12,359 bases of DNA from Actinomycetota bacterium (GTDB taxonomy: Bacteria; Actinomycetota; Acidimicrobiia; IMCC26256; PALSA-610): contig JAUZEM010000228.1 of the NCBI GenBank assembly GCA_030839005.1, positions 1-12,359 on the forward strand, given 5' to 3'. Below the pieces are notes generated by a model, which was not told the origin of the DNA, searched no databases, and worked only from the letters and a program-made list of their open reading frames with translations. The translations under genes and the position numbers were made by a program. Each line of letters opens with the position of its first letter. Positions within the stretch are counted from its first letter, which is position 1. Below are positions 1-6,595 of this stretch, in pieces.

Positions 1-177
1 TCGCACGATCTCGCCGCACACGGGAAAAAGTGAAGTGACCCGGCCCCACCGCCAAGAAACACCGCCGAGAAACCGGTCGCGGAGCGAGGTTTCAAGGGAT
101 CCGCAACATCCTACACCCGGCAACGCCCGGGCGCATCCTCGCGTGTCAACACTCGGCCGACGGGATCGCTTCCTGAG
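1..177. other. Non-coding stretch downstream of the phosphoglycerate mutase-like gene
   Basis: I see no convincing reading frame here on either strand. Two things are visible: a 13-base tandem direct repeat at 48-60 and 61-73 with one mismatch, and a 6-base inverted repeat (GAAACC at 69-74, GGTTTC at 88-93) around a 13-base loop. The hairpin lacks a U-tract and is too weak to call a terminator. The stretch could be the 3' flank of the minus-strand gene to its right or the upstream region of a gene beyond the left edge. Confidence 0.4.
48..73. repeat. 13-base tandem direct repeat
   Basis: Two adjacent copies of ACCGCC(A/G)AGAAAC occupy 48-60 and 61-73, differing at one base. They are non-coding as far as can be seen. 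The second copy overlaps the left arm of a small inverted repeat at 69-93. Function unknown; probably a slippage duplication. Confidence 0.6.
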
Positions 178-1377
178 TCATGCCTCGAGGAGGCGAGCCA
201 TCAGCGAATGACCGGGAACTGGAGTGCACCGAGCGGTCGCGGGCTCGGTGTAGCACCCGCCCGAGCCCGAACGCCCAGAGCCCGAACGCCCAGAGCCCGA
301 TCGCGACGAGTCGTAGAGCAAGTACGGCACCGGATCAGCACTGTGGGTTTTGGTGTCGCACGGTGTCGCGTGATCGGGCAGCAGCAGGATCCGGTAAGGC
401 TCGTCTCCCGCGTCGAGCGCATCGACGACCGGCCCGATCACTTCGGTGTCCCATCGTTCGAGCGCGTCGACCTTGATGTCCGAGCGTCCTTGATGTCCCG
501 CCTCATCGGTGGCCTCGATGTGCAAAACGAAGAGGTCGCGATCGGCGAGCGAGCGGATGCATGCCTGCGCCTGCGCGCCGTAGTCATTGTCGAATCCGGC
601 AGTCGCGCCCGGCACGTCGACCACCTCGATGCCCGTCAGCACCCCGAGGCCCTGCACCAGATCGACCGCCGATGACATTCGGCCCTGCACACCGAACGTC
701 GCGGCGAACGACGGCAGCGCCGGCTTCACGCCCTGACCCCACAACCAGATCTGCGTCGCGCTCGATCCCACCGAACGAGCCGCGTCGCGCACGACGGCGC
801 GCGACGCATCCATCAAGGCGTTCACGTATGGCGCGGACGCACCGCGCGGGAAGACGGCCGGTTGCCCGGTCAGATCGTGCGGCGGGATGCACTCGGCGTC
901 GATCCACGCACGAGGCACGACGCAGAGGTGGCGGTACTCGACGCCGGGATGGAAGCGCACGCCGGCGCGGCCATCGCCGAGAGCGGCATCGAGCGCCGCG
1001 ACGATCGGATGGCTCTGTGCGTTCGTCGGATGCCCGGCCGCGAAGTCGACCATGATCGGCACCGCCTCGTCGGAGAGCGCGACGAGGTTGCACCGGTACG
1101 CGACCTGGTCGGGTTCGAGCTCGACGCCCATCGCCGCGGCTTCGATCGGCGCGCGGCCCGTGTGGTACCGGGCCGGGTCGAAACCGAGGATCGACATGTT
1201 GCCGACGTCGCTGCCCGGAGGCAGGCCCGGCGGGATGACGGCGGCGCGCCCGACGGCGGCATTCGACGCCAGCGCCGCCAGACGCGGCATGCGCGCGGCT
1301 TCCAGCGGCGTTCGGCCGCCGAGCTCAGGCAGGGGCACGTCGGCACAACCGTCGGGCACGAATACGACGTACTTCAT
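178..1377 (-). CDS. apgM: Archaeal-type cofactor-independent phosphoglycerate mutase family protein; possible homoserine kinase
   Basis: This 399-residue protein belongs to the alkaline-phosphatase-superfamily, 2,3-bisphosphoglycerate-independent phosphoglycerate mutase family of archaeal type. Visible signatures are the N-terminal PDGxxD metal loop (Asp9), the GSDVGNMSILGFDP motif with the presumed phosphorylated Ser56, a second metal cluster DEAGHQG (Asp291, His295), PDHATP (Asp335, His336) and THSADPVP (His345). The length matches the family. I place the start at the ATG before KYVVFVPDG because family homology begins there; the open frame runs upstream to 1854 only as a GC artefact. The family covers both true mutases (3-PG to 2-PG) and bacterial proteins proposed to be homoserine kinases. 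The absence of thrB beside thrC in this window favours the latter as a hypothesis. A Gly/Arg/Ser tandem repeat lies at about residues 358-374. The family call is firm; the substrate is not settled. Confidence 0.88.
   Translation of the reverse strand: MKYVVFVPDGCADVPLPELGGRTPLEAARMPRLAALASNAAVGRAAVIPPGLPPGSDVGNMSILGFDPARYHTGRAPIEAAAMGVELEPDQVAYRCNLVALSDEAVPIMVDFAAGHPTNAQSHPIVAALDAALGDGRAGVRFHPGVEYRHLCVVPRAWIDAECIPPHDLTGQPAVFPRGASAPYVNALMDASRAVVRDAARSVGSSATQIWLWGQGVKPALPSFAATFGVQGRMSSAVDLVQGLGVLTGIEVVDVPGATAGFDNDYGAQAQACIRSLADRDLFVLHIEATDEAGHQGRSDIKVDALERWDTEVIGPVVDALDAGDEPYRILLLPDHATPCDTKTHSADPVPYLLYDSSRSGSGRSGSGRSGSGGCYTEPATARCTPVPGHSLMARLLEA
256..303. repeat. In-frame 15-base tandem repeat encoding SGSGR units
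   Basis: Two exact 15-base copies (265-279 and 280-294) plus partial copies on both sides lie inside the phosphoglycerate mutase-like gene. On the coding strand each unit reads Ser-Gly-Ser-Gly-Arg. The repeat sits between the conserved THSADPVPYLLYD segment and the C-terminal PGHSLM segment, in a loop that is normally variable in this family. Being a multiple of three, copy-number change would keep the frame. Confidence 0.8.
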
Positions 1378-1384
1378 CGCGCGC

Positions 1385-1390
1385 ATCATA
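1385..1390 (-). promoter_or_regulatory. -10 hexamer of a likely leaderless promoter for the phosphoglycerate mutase-like gene
   Basis: The minus strand reads TATGAT, one base away from TATAAT, ending 7 bases before the ATG at 1377. That spacing would put the transcription start on or next to the start codon, as in leaderless actinobacterial mRNAs. No Shine-Dalgarno sequence is present in the gap. No clear -35 element is visible. Confidence 0.5.
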
Positions 1391-1449
1391 CGGGTGGTCA
1401 CGAATCGCGACTTCGAGGTAGCCGCGCGGGCGCGCAACGGATATGCCCG

Positions 1450-1455
1450 TACGCT
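1450..1455 (+). promoter_or_regulatory. -10 hexamer of a likely leaderless promoter for the dehydrogenase lipoprotein gene
   Basis: The plus strand reads TACGCT followed by 7 bases and then the GTG start at 1463. No Shine-Dalgarno sequence is present, so a leaderless transcript is the simplest reading. It mirrors the geometry of the divergent promoter at 1385-1390. The -35 region is not recognisable. Confidence 0.4.
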
Positions 1456-1462
1456 GCACGCC

Positions 1463-2689
1463 GTGCGCCGCTCGTGGGTCGTCGCCGGTGCGCTCGTCCT
1501 CGCGGCATGCAGCAACGGGTCGTCGCGCGAAACGACATCCACCCTGCCGATACCACCGACGAGCCCCGCGCCCACGGCGACCACGACCACGAGCACGAGA
1601 TCCGGCGCATCGCCGTCGACGCAGCCGGCCGCTCCGCCCGACCTCGCCCGCGTGCGGCTGACGCTCGCCCCGTTCGTGTCGGGTCTCGGCAGCCCAGTCG
1701 CGCTCGCGTGGCGCGCGCACGACACGCACATGTTCGTGGCCGAGCAAGGTGGTCGCGTCCGCGTCGTGGATGCAAACGGCCGGCTCTCACCGACGCCCGC
1801 CCTCACCGTCGGGCCGCTCTCGCGAGGCAACGAGGAAGGGCTGCTCGGCATCACGTTCTCGCCCGACGGGTCGAAGCTCTACGTCGACTACACCGACCCC
1901 GACAACAACACGCATGTCGACGAGTACACGATGCGCGGCGAAGTCGCGGTGGTGTCGACGCGCCGTGCGGTCCTCGTGCAGCGCCAGCCATACTCGAATC
2001 ACAAAGGTGGGGAGGTGATCACGGGTCCGGACGGGATGCTCTACGTCGGACTCGGTGACGGCGGCAGCGAGGACGATCCCGATCACGTCGGCCAGAACCT
2101 CGCCACGCTCCTCTCGAAGATTCTGCGCATCGATCCCGCCGCGAGGGGAAGCGCCCCCTACTCGGTCCCGGCCGACAATCCGTTCGTCGGACGGCCCGGG
2201 GTCCGACCCGAGACATGGATGTGGGGCCTGCGGAATCCGTGGCGTTTCTCGTTCGATCGCAAGACCGGCGACCTGTGGATCGGCGACGTGGGCCAGAACG
2301 AGTACGAGGAAATCGACCTCGCACCCAAGGGCGAGAAGGGAATCAATTGGGGATGGAGCGCGCGCGAGGGCTTCCACCCGTTCCGTGGCGCGGCACCGAA
2401 TGGCGCGCGCGATCCGGTGCTCGAGACGCGTCACTCCGATGGCAACTGCGCGATCGTCGGCGGCTACGTGTACCGCGGGCAGGCGATACCCGCGCTCGAC
2501 GGCGTGTACGTGTTCGGCGACAATTGTCGGCCGAACCTCGTCGGCGCCTTCGCCGCCAACGGACGCCTGATCGCGCAGCGCGACCTCGGCGCGACCGTCT
2601 CCCAACTCACGACGTTCGGCGAGGATCTGAACGGCGAGCTGTACGCGGTGGCACGCGGCGGGACGGTGTTTCGGCTCGCCGCCGGATGA
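1463..2689 (+). CDS. PQQ-dependent glucose/sorbosone dehydrogenase family lipoprotein
   Basis: The protein has 408 residues from a GTG start. It begins with a short lipoprotein signal (two Arg, a hydrophobic stretch, lipobox LAAC with Cys16), so it is probably anchored outside the membrane. A Thr/Ser/Pro-rich linker (about residues 17-55) leads into a six-bladed beta-propeller GSDH domain covering the rest. Family marks include NEEGLLGITFSPDG, NHKGGE (His180, matching the catalytic-base position of soluble glucose dehydrogenase), GDGGSEDDP, GLRNPWRFSFD (Arg257), DVGQNEYEEI and a final FGEDLNGELYAVARGGTVFRL blade. Family members oxidise aldose sugars or related alcohols with PQQ; the substrate here is unknown and no pqq synthesis genes are in the window. 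I chose this GTG because it places the lipobox correctly; the frame is open further upstream only as an artefact. It converges with the SDR gene, leaving 31 bases between stops. Confidence 0.87.
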   Translation: MRRSWVVAGALVLAACSNGSSRETTSTLPIPPTSPAPTATTTTSTRSGASPSTQPAAPPDLARVRLTLAPFVSGLGSPVALAWRAHDTHMFVAEQGGRVRVVDANGRLSPTPALTVGPLSRGNEEGLLGITFSPDGSKLYVDYTDPDNNTHVDEYTMRGEVAVVSTRRAVLVQRQPYSNHKGGEVITGPDGMLYVGLGDGGSEDDPDHVGQNLATLLSKILRIDPAARGSAPYSVPADNPFVGRPGVRPETWMWGLRNPWRFSFDRKTGDLWIGDVGQNEYEEIDLAPKGEKGINWGWSAREGFHPFRGAAPNGARDPVLETRHSDGNCAIVGGYVYRGQAIPALDGVYVFGDNCRPNLVGAFAANGRLIAQRDLGATVSQLTTFGEDLNGELYAVARGGTVFRLAAG

Positions 2690-2721
2690 CGAATTGCCGG
2701 ATGACGAGTTTGCCGGATGAC
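2681..2721. repeat. Triple GCCGGATGAC repeat across the convergent gene ends
   Basis: GCCGGATGAC occurs at 2681, 2696 and 2712 with periods of 15 and 16 bases. The first copy contains the TGA stop of the dehydrogenase gene (2687-2689), the second supplies a back-up in-frame TGA (2702-2704), and the third touches the TAG stop of the convergent SDR gene at 2721. No hairpin or U-tract is evident, so this is not a typical intrinsic terminator. Confidence 0.75.
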
Positions 2722-3494
2722 TAGTTAGCCGCGCGCTTGAGCACCATGGCGCCGACGCGGCGCGTGATCGCGTGCGGCGTGACCATGGAGAAATTGCCCA
2801 TCACCTTGTTCAGACCGCCGGGAATGACGATTGCCCGGTTCTTGGCGAGACCCTCGAGCCCGGCGCGGGCAACCTCGGGCGCGTCCTGCCACATGAACCC
2901 CGGCACCTCGCTGGCCGGCACGCTGGCGCGGGTCTGGAATTCGGTGTGGGTGAATCCGGGACACAGTGCGGTAACGGACACGCCCGTTCCCTTCAACTCC
3001 TCGTGCACAGCCTCCGTGAACGAGGTCACGAACGCCTTCGTCGCGCCGTAGGTCGCGTTGGAAGGGCCCGGTTGGAAGCCTGCGAGCGAAGAGACGTTGA
3101 GGATGCCGCCGCGACCGCGCTCGGCCATCGCGCTCGCCGCCGCGTGGGTGAGCCGGACCAGCGCGATCACGTTCAGGTTGATCTCGCGGATCTCGGTCTC
3201 GACGTCGAGCGTGTGGAACGGACCGAACGAGCCGAAGCCCGCATTGTTCACGAGGATGTCGACCGTGCGGGCCCGTGCCTCGACCGCTCCCAGCTGCTGG
3301 GGATCGGTGAGATCGGCCGCGAGCACCTCGGCGCGGCCGCCGCCCAGACCGTCGATCTCCTTCGCGAGCACCTCGAGGCGCGCCGCATCACGTGCGACGA
3401 GCACCACGTCGCGACCGCGTTCCGAGAGCTGGCGCGCGAACTGCTCGCCGATCCCGACCGACGCACCCGTGATCAATGCAACGGGTTTGTTCAT
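2721..3494 (-). CDS. Classical short-chain dehydrogenase/reductase (SDR)
   Basis: The 257-residue protein is of usual length for a classical SDR and uses NAD(P)H to reduce or oxidise an unidentified carbonyl/alcohol substrate. The Rossmann motif TGASVGIG is at residues 9-16, the NNAG motif at 83-86, and the catalytic set is Ser136, Tyr149 and Lys153 (YGATK), with Asn106 or Asn108 as the fourth member. Arg35 after the second beta strand suggests NADP(H) preference (inference). The C-terminus PEVARAGLEGLAKNRAIVIPG resembles the DltE/YqjQ-like subgroup. The ATG has a good ribosome site (AAAGGAT, 3501-3507). It lies 58 bases downstream of the sortase on the same strand, so it may be cotranscribed with the thr block or have its own promoter. 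Nothing in the sequence points to a substrate. Confidence 0.9.
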   Translation of the reverse strand: MNKPVALITGASVGIGEQFARQLSERGRDVVLVARDAARLEVLAKEIDGLGGGRAEVLAADLTDPQQLGAVEARARTVDILVNNAGFGSFGPFHTLDVETEIREINLNVIALVRLTHAAASAMAERGRGGILNVSSLAGFQPGPSNATYGATKAFVTSFTEAVHEELKGTGVSVTALCPGFTHTEFQTRASVPASEVPGFMWQDAPEVARAGLEGLAKNRAIVIPGGLNKVMGNFSMVTPHAITRRVGAMVLKRAAN

Positions 3495-3500
3495 GGGCTG

Positions 3501-3507
3501 ATCCTTT
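3501..3507 (-). promoter_or_regulatory. Ribosome binding site of the SDR gene
   Basis: On the minus strand AAAGGAT lies 6 bases before the ATG at 3494. It supports this ATG as the true start. Confidence 0.6.
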
Positions 3508-3529
3508 CGTACCTGCGACTGGGCGACTA

Positions 3530-3560
3530 GCGCCTACTGCCTGGTGCGGCGCCTACTGCC
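3530..3560. repeat. 12-base direct repeat duplicating the sortase stop region
   Basis: GCGCCTACTGCC occurs at 3530-3541 and 3549-3560, a 19-base period. The right-hand copy contains the sortase TAG stop (3553-3555), so the left-hand copy looks like a duplication of the gene end into the spacer before the SDR gene. No function is evident. Confidence 0.7.
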
Positions 3561-4227
3561 CCGGTTGGGTATGCGTTGTGCGATCGATGTCGGCGATCAG
3601 CGTGCCCTTCACGACGATGCGCTGCGCCGCGCTGTGCTTCGGATGACACGCGATCAGCGTGACCGTCGGCGTCGGTGTCGGATCGGTCACGAAAATGTCG
3701 TTGGGTCCCACGATTTGCGTGCCGGTGACCTTGTACACACAGTCCCTTCCGGGCATGCGGAACACGATCTGATCGCCCGGAGCCACGAGGTCGAGGTTCA
3801 GGAACGGATGCGAGTGCGTGACCCTGTGGCCGGGGAACACGGCGTTGCCAGCCTGGCACGGCAACGCGGATCCGGGCCAATGACCGGGCCCGTGATCGAT
3901 CACCGTAAGGGTGATCCCCTCGAACACCGGGTGCAAGAGCCCGATTTTCGGGATCTCGATGGTGCCGATCTGGATGATCGGCGACGGCGCGTACGGATCG
4001 GCCGGTGACGGCTGGGGGTGCGGCAACTTGCTGAGGTCGACGGTCGTCGTCGTCGCATGCGTCGTGGCCGTGCGGGCGGTCGTCGCGGTCGTCGTCGCCG
4101 GCACGAGGAGCGGTGAGTCTTCGGCGGCGCGCGTGTCGCCCCCGCTCATCACCGCCGCGGTCGTGAGCGCGGCGGCGATCACGATGCCGAGCGCGCTGAC
4201 CGCCGCAATCCATCGCTTCCTCGTCAT
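3553..4227 (-). CDS. Sortase, class D/E-like, membrane-anchored
   Basis: The 224-residue protein has an N-terminal membrane segment (about residues 7-27) after a basic MTRKR start, a Thr-rich extracytoplasmic linker (about 44-63), and a sortase domain from about residue 84. The catalytic triad is visible: His134 (FPGHRVTH), Cys194 (TLIACHPKHSAAQRIVV) and Arg203. Sortases are transpeptidases that attach LPxTG-like proteins to the cell wall or assemble pili; no LPxTG substrate is seen here. Cys124 and Cys163 could form an extracytoplasmic disulfide (inference). The start was set at the ATG before the basic/hydrophobic segment; the open frame upstream to 4365 overlaps thrC and is spurious. The ribosome site is weak. 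It begins 23 bases after the thrC stop, so it is probably the distal gene of the amino-acid operon, in the position usually taken by thrB. Confidence 0.87.
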   Translation of the reverse strand: MTRKRWIAAVSALGIVIAAALTTAAVMSGGDTRAAEDSPLLVPATTTATTARTATTHATTTTVDLSKLPHPQPSPADPYAPSPIIQIGTIEIPKIGLLHPVFEGITLTVIDHGPGHWPGSALPCQAGNAVFPGHRVTHSHPFLNLDLVAPGDQIVFRMPGRDCVYKVTGTQIVGPNDIFVTDPTPTPTVTLIACHPKHSAAQRIVVKGTLIADIDRTTHTQPGQ

Positions 4228-4250
4228 CGTGGTTCCGTCCCTGCTCTCAC

Positions 4251-5303
4251 CTAGAGGCCCAATTCCTCCACCACCACGTCGACCGACGCCTCGACGGCCG
4301 GTCTCGCCTCGATCTGAGCGATGGCCCGGTTCGGATCCTTCAACCCGTGGCCGGTAACGGTGCACACGATTGTTTCACCCCGCTCGACCAATCCGGTGGC
4401 GGCCGCCTGCAAGAGCCCCGCCACCGACGCCGCCGACGCCGGCTCGACGAACACACCTTCTTGCGACGCGAGCATCCGGTACGCCTCGAGGATCTGTGCG
4501 TCGGTCACCGCGCCGATGTGCCCGCCCGACTCGTCGCGCGCCGCGATCGCGCTGTCCCAACTCGCCGGATTCCCGATCCGGATAGCGGTCGCGATGGTCT
4601 CCGGATACGGGACGGGCTCACCGTGCACCAGCGGCGCCGATCCCGCCGCCTGCCAACCAAGCATGCGCGGCCGCTTCGAGACGACACCGTCACTCGCGTA
4701 CTCGACGTAGCCCTTCCAGTACGCCGTGATATTGCCTGCGTTGCCGACGGGAATGCAGTGCACGTCGGGTGCGGCGCCGAGCGCGTCGCAGATCTCGAAC
4801 GCGGCCGTCTTCTGACCCTCGATGCGGAACGGGTTGATCGAGTTGACCACCGTGACGCCGCCCCGTTCCCCCAGCTCGCGCACGACGCGCAATGCGTCGT
4901 CGAAGCTGCCCCGGATCGACACGACCTTCGCGCCATGGATCAACGCCTGCGCGAGCTTGCCGAGCGCGACGTGACCGTCCGGGATGATCACGGCGGCGAG
5001 CATCTCGGCCCGGGCCGCGTAGGCGGCCGCGCTCGCGGAGGTGTTTCCGGTCGACGCACAGACGACCACCTTGGCGCCGTCCTCGGCCGCCTTCGAGATC
5101 GCCATCGTCATCCCGCGGTCCTTGAACGACCCCGTCGGGTTCGCGCCTTCGACCTTCAACATCACGAGCGCGCCGACCGCATCGGAGAGGCGCGGCGCGT
5201 CGACGAGCGGTGTGTTGCCTTCGCACAGTGTGACGAGGGGCGTTTTCTCCGTGACCGGCAGCCGCGCGCGATACGCGTCGATGATTCCGTTCCAACGAAC
5301 CAC
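4251..5303 (-). CDS. thrC: Threonine synthase
   Basis: This PLP enzyme converts O-phosphohomoserine to threonine. The 350-residue length is usual for actinobacterial ThrC. Visible features are EGNTPL near residue 28, the PLP-lysine motif TGSFKDRG (Lys61), the TGNTSASAAAYAARA phosphate-binding segment, the NSINPFRIEGQKTAAFEI region, PVGNAGNITAYWKGY, and the C-terminal VEPASAASVAGL and TVTGHGLKDP motifs. The start is GTG, 2 bases after the hom stop, with a strong ribosome site encoded by the last codons of hom (5309-5320), so translation is probably coupled. Its substrate requires a homoserine kinase, which is not encoded by a conventional thrB in this window. Confidence 0.96.
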   Translation of the reverse strand: MVRWNGIIDAYRARLPVTEKTPLVTLCEGNTPLVDAPRLSDAVGALVMLKVEGANPTGSFKDRGMTMAISKAAEDGAKVVVCASTGNTSASAAAYAARAEMLAAVIIPDGHVALGKLAQALIHGAKVVSIRGSFDDALRVVRELGERGGVTVVNSINPFRIEGQKTAAFEICDALGAAPDVHCIPVGNAGNITAYWKGYVEYASDGVVSKRPRMLGWQAAGSAPLVHGEPVPYPETIATAIRIGNPASWDSAIAARDESGGHIGAVTDAQILEAYRMLASQEGVFVEPASAASVAGLLQAAATGLVERGETIVCTVTGHGLKDPNRAIAQIEARPAVEASVDVVVEELGL

Positions 5304-5305
5304 GA

Positions 5306-6595
5306 CTATTCCTCGCCTCCGACGACGCGCAGCACTGATCCGATTCGTCCGACGACGTCGAGCTCCCGTACGTCGTGGATGGTCGCGGTCAATGCGGCTT
5401 CGCGCGCGAGGTGTGTGACAAAGATCAGGCGCGCGCCCGCGCCCTGGCCCTTTTGCTGCATCGATTGGATCGAGACCTGGTGCTCGCCGAACACGCCCGC
5501 GATCGTGGCGAGCACGCCGGGCTGGTCGACGACGTCGAGGGAAACGTAGAACTGCGACGCGGTCTCGTCGATCGGACGGATCGGCTTGCGGACGAGATCG
5601 CCGATGGTCGCTCCGCGCGCGCCGGCGCGAACATTCTTGGCCGCGTCGATCAGATCGCCGAGCACCGCGCTCGCGGTCGGGCCGCCGCCCGCGCCGCGGC
5701 CGAGCAGCATCAGCTGGCCGACAGCCTCTCCCTCGATGAACACCGCGTTGTAGGAGCCGCGAACCGACGCGAGCGGATGATCGATGGGCACCATGGCCGG
5801 ATGTACGCGCGCGCCGACGCCACCGTCGTGCTCCTCGGCGACGGCGAGGAGCTTCACCACGTAGCCGAGCTCCTTCGCCGCGGCGATGTCGTCGGCGGTG
5901 ATCTTGGTGATTCCTTCGCGGTACACGTCGCCCGCGACGATGCGGGCACCGAACGCAATGCTCGCGATGATCGCGGCCTTCGACGCGGCGTCGAGCCCCT
6001 CGACATCGGCGGTGGGGTCGCGTTCCGCGTAGCCGAGCTCTTGCGCCTCAGCTACCGCTTCCGCGAAGCTCGAGCCCGCTTCGGTCATCTGCGTCAACAC
6101 GTAGTTCGTCGTGCCGTTCACGATGCCCATCACGCGGGTGATGCGCTCGCCCGCGAGCGACTCGCGCAACGGTCGCATGAGCGGAATTCCGCCCGCGACC
6201 GAGGCTTCGAACAGCAGGTCGACACCCGCCGTCTCCGCCGCGTCGAAGAGCTCGTCGCCGAAGTTCGCCAGCAACTCCTTGTTCGCGGTGATGACCGGCT
6301 TCCCCGCCTTCAGGGCGGTCAGGATCAAACGGCGTGCCGGTTCGACGCCACCGATCACCTCGACCACGACGTCGATCTCGGGATCGCTGACGACCGCGTC
6401 GGCGTCGTTGGTCAACGCGCCCGGCGCGAGGTCGACATCGCGTTCCTTGGCCACGTTGTGTACCGCGACCCGGGCGACGTCGAGCCTGACGCCGGCGCGT
6501 TGGGTGATGAGGTCGGCGTTGGAGTCGAGCAGGCGCACCAGCGCGCCACCCACGTTCCCACAGCCCAACAATCCCACCCGCACGACGTCGGTCAC
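5306..6595 (-). CDS. hom: Homoserine dehydrogenase with C-terminal ACT domain
   Basis: The enzyme reduces aspartate semialdehyde to homoserine, the branch point to threonine and methionine. The 429-residue protein has an N-terminal Rossmann motif GLLGCGNVG (residues 8-16), the catalytic Lys106 in TANKELLA, the NGTTNY motif (160-165) and the substrate-site segment AERDPTADVEGLDAASK with Glu191, Asp202 and Lys206. An ACT domain covers about 353-429 (VVDQPGVLATIAGVFG), which in this family usually mediates threonine feedback inhibition. The start is GTG, overlapping the stop of the upstream AbiEi-like gene by 4 bases; this start keeps the Rossmann motif intact. The upstream ribosome site is poor, so coupling to the preceding gene is likely. 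Confidence 0.96.
   Translation of the reverse strand: MTDVVRVGLLGCGNVGGALVRLLDSNADLITQRAGVRLDVARVAVHNVAKERDVDLAPGALTNDADAVVSDPEIDVVVEVIGGVEPARRLILTALKAGKPVITANKELLANFGDELFDAAETAGVDLLFEASVAGGIPLMRPLRESLAGERITRVMGIVNGTTNYVLTQMTEAGSSFAEAVAEAQELGYAERDPTADVEGLDAASKAAIIASIAFGARIVAGDVYREGITKITADDIAAAKELGYVVKLLAVAEEHDGGVGARVHPAMVPIDHPLASVRGSYNAVFIEGEAVGQLMLLGRGAGGGPTASAVLGDLIDAAKNVRAGARGATIGDLVRKPIRPIDETASQFYVSLDVVDQPGVLATIAGVFGEHQVSIQSMQQKGQGAGARLIFVTHLAREAALTATIHDVRELDVVGRIGSVLRVVGGEE
5309..5320 (-). promoter_or_regulatory. Ribosome binding site of thrC within the end of hom
   Basis: The minus strand reads GGAGGCGAGGAA, which also codes for the last residues of Hom (Gly-Gly-Glu-Glu). Its 3' end is 5 bases from the thrC GTG and decides that start. 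Confidence 0.65.

Noticed and set aside
69..93. Hairpin GAAACC/GGTTTC as an intrinsic terminator
   Set aside because: The stem is only 6 pairs with a 13-base loop and no U-tract on either strand.
1378..1854. Upstream extension of the mutase-like frame
   Set aside because: It runs antisense through the start of the dehydrogenase gene, and family homology begins at KYVVFVPDG. The extension is low-complexity and unlike any family.
862..2058. Long plus-strand open frames starting at 862 or 887
   Set aside because: The Arg-rich 862 frame is a GC-driven shadow of the genes on both sides. The 887 frame is real only from the GTG at 1463, where the lipoprotein signal begins.
4228..4365. N-terminal extension of the sortase into thrC
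   Set aside because: It overlaps the end of thrC and is Arg/Gly-rich. The membrane anchor begins properly at the ATG at 4227.
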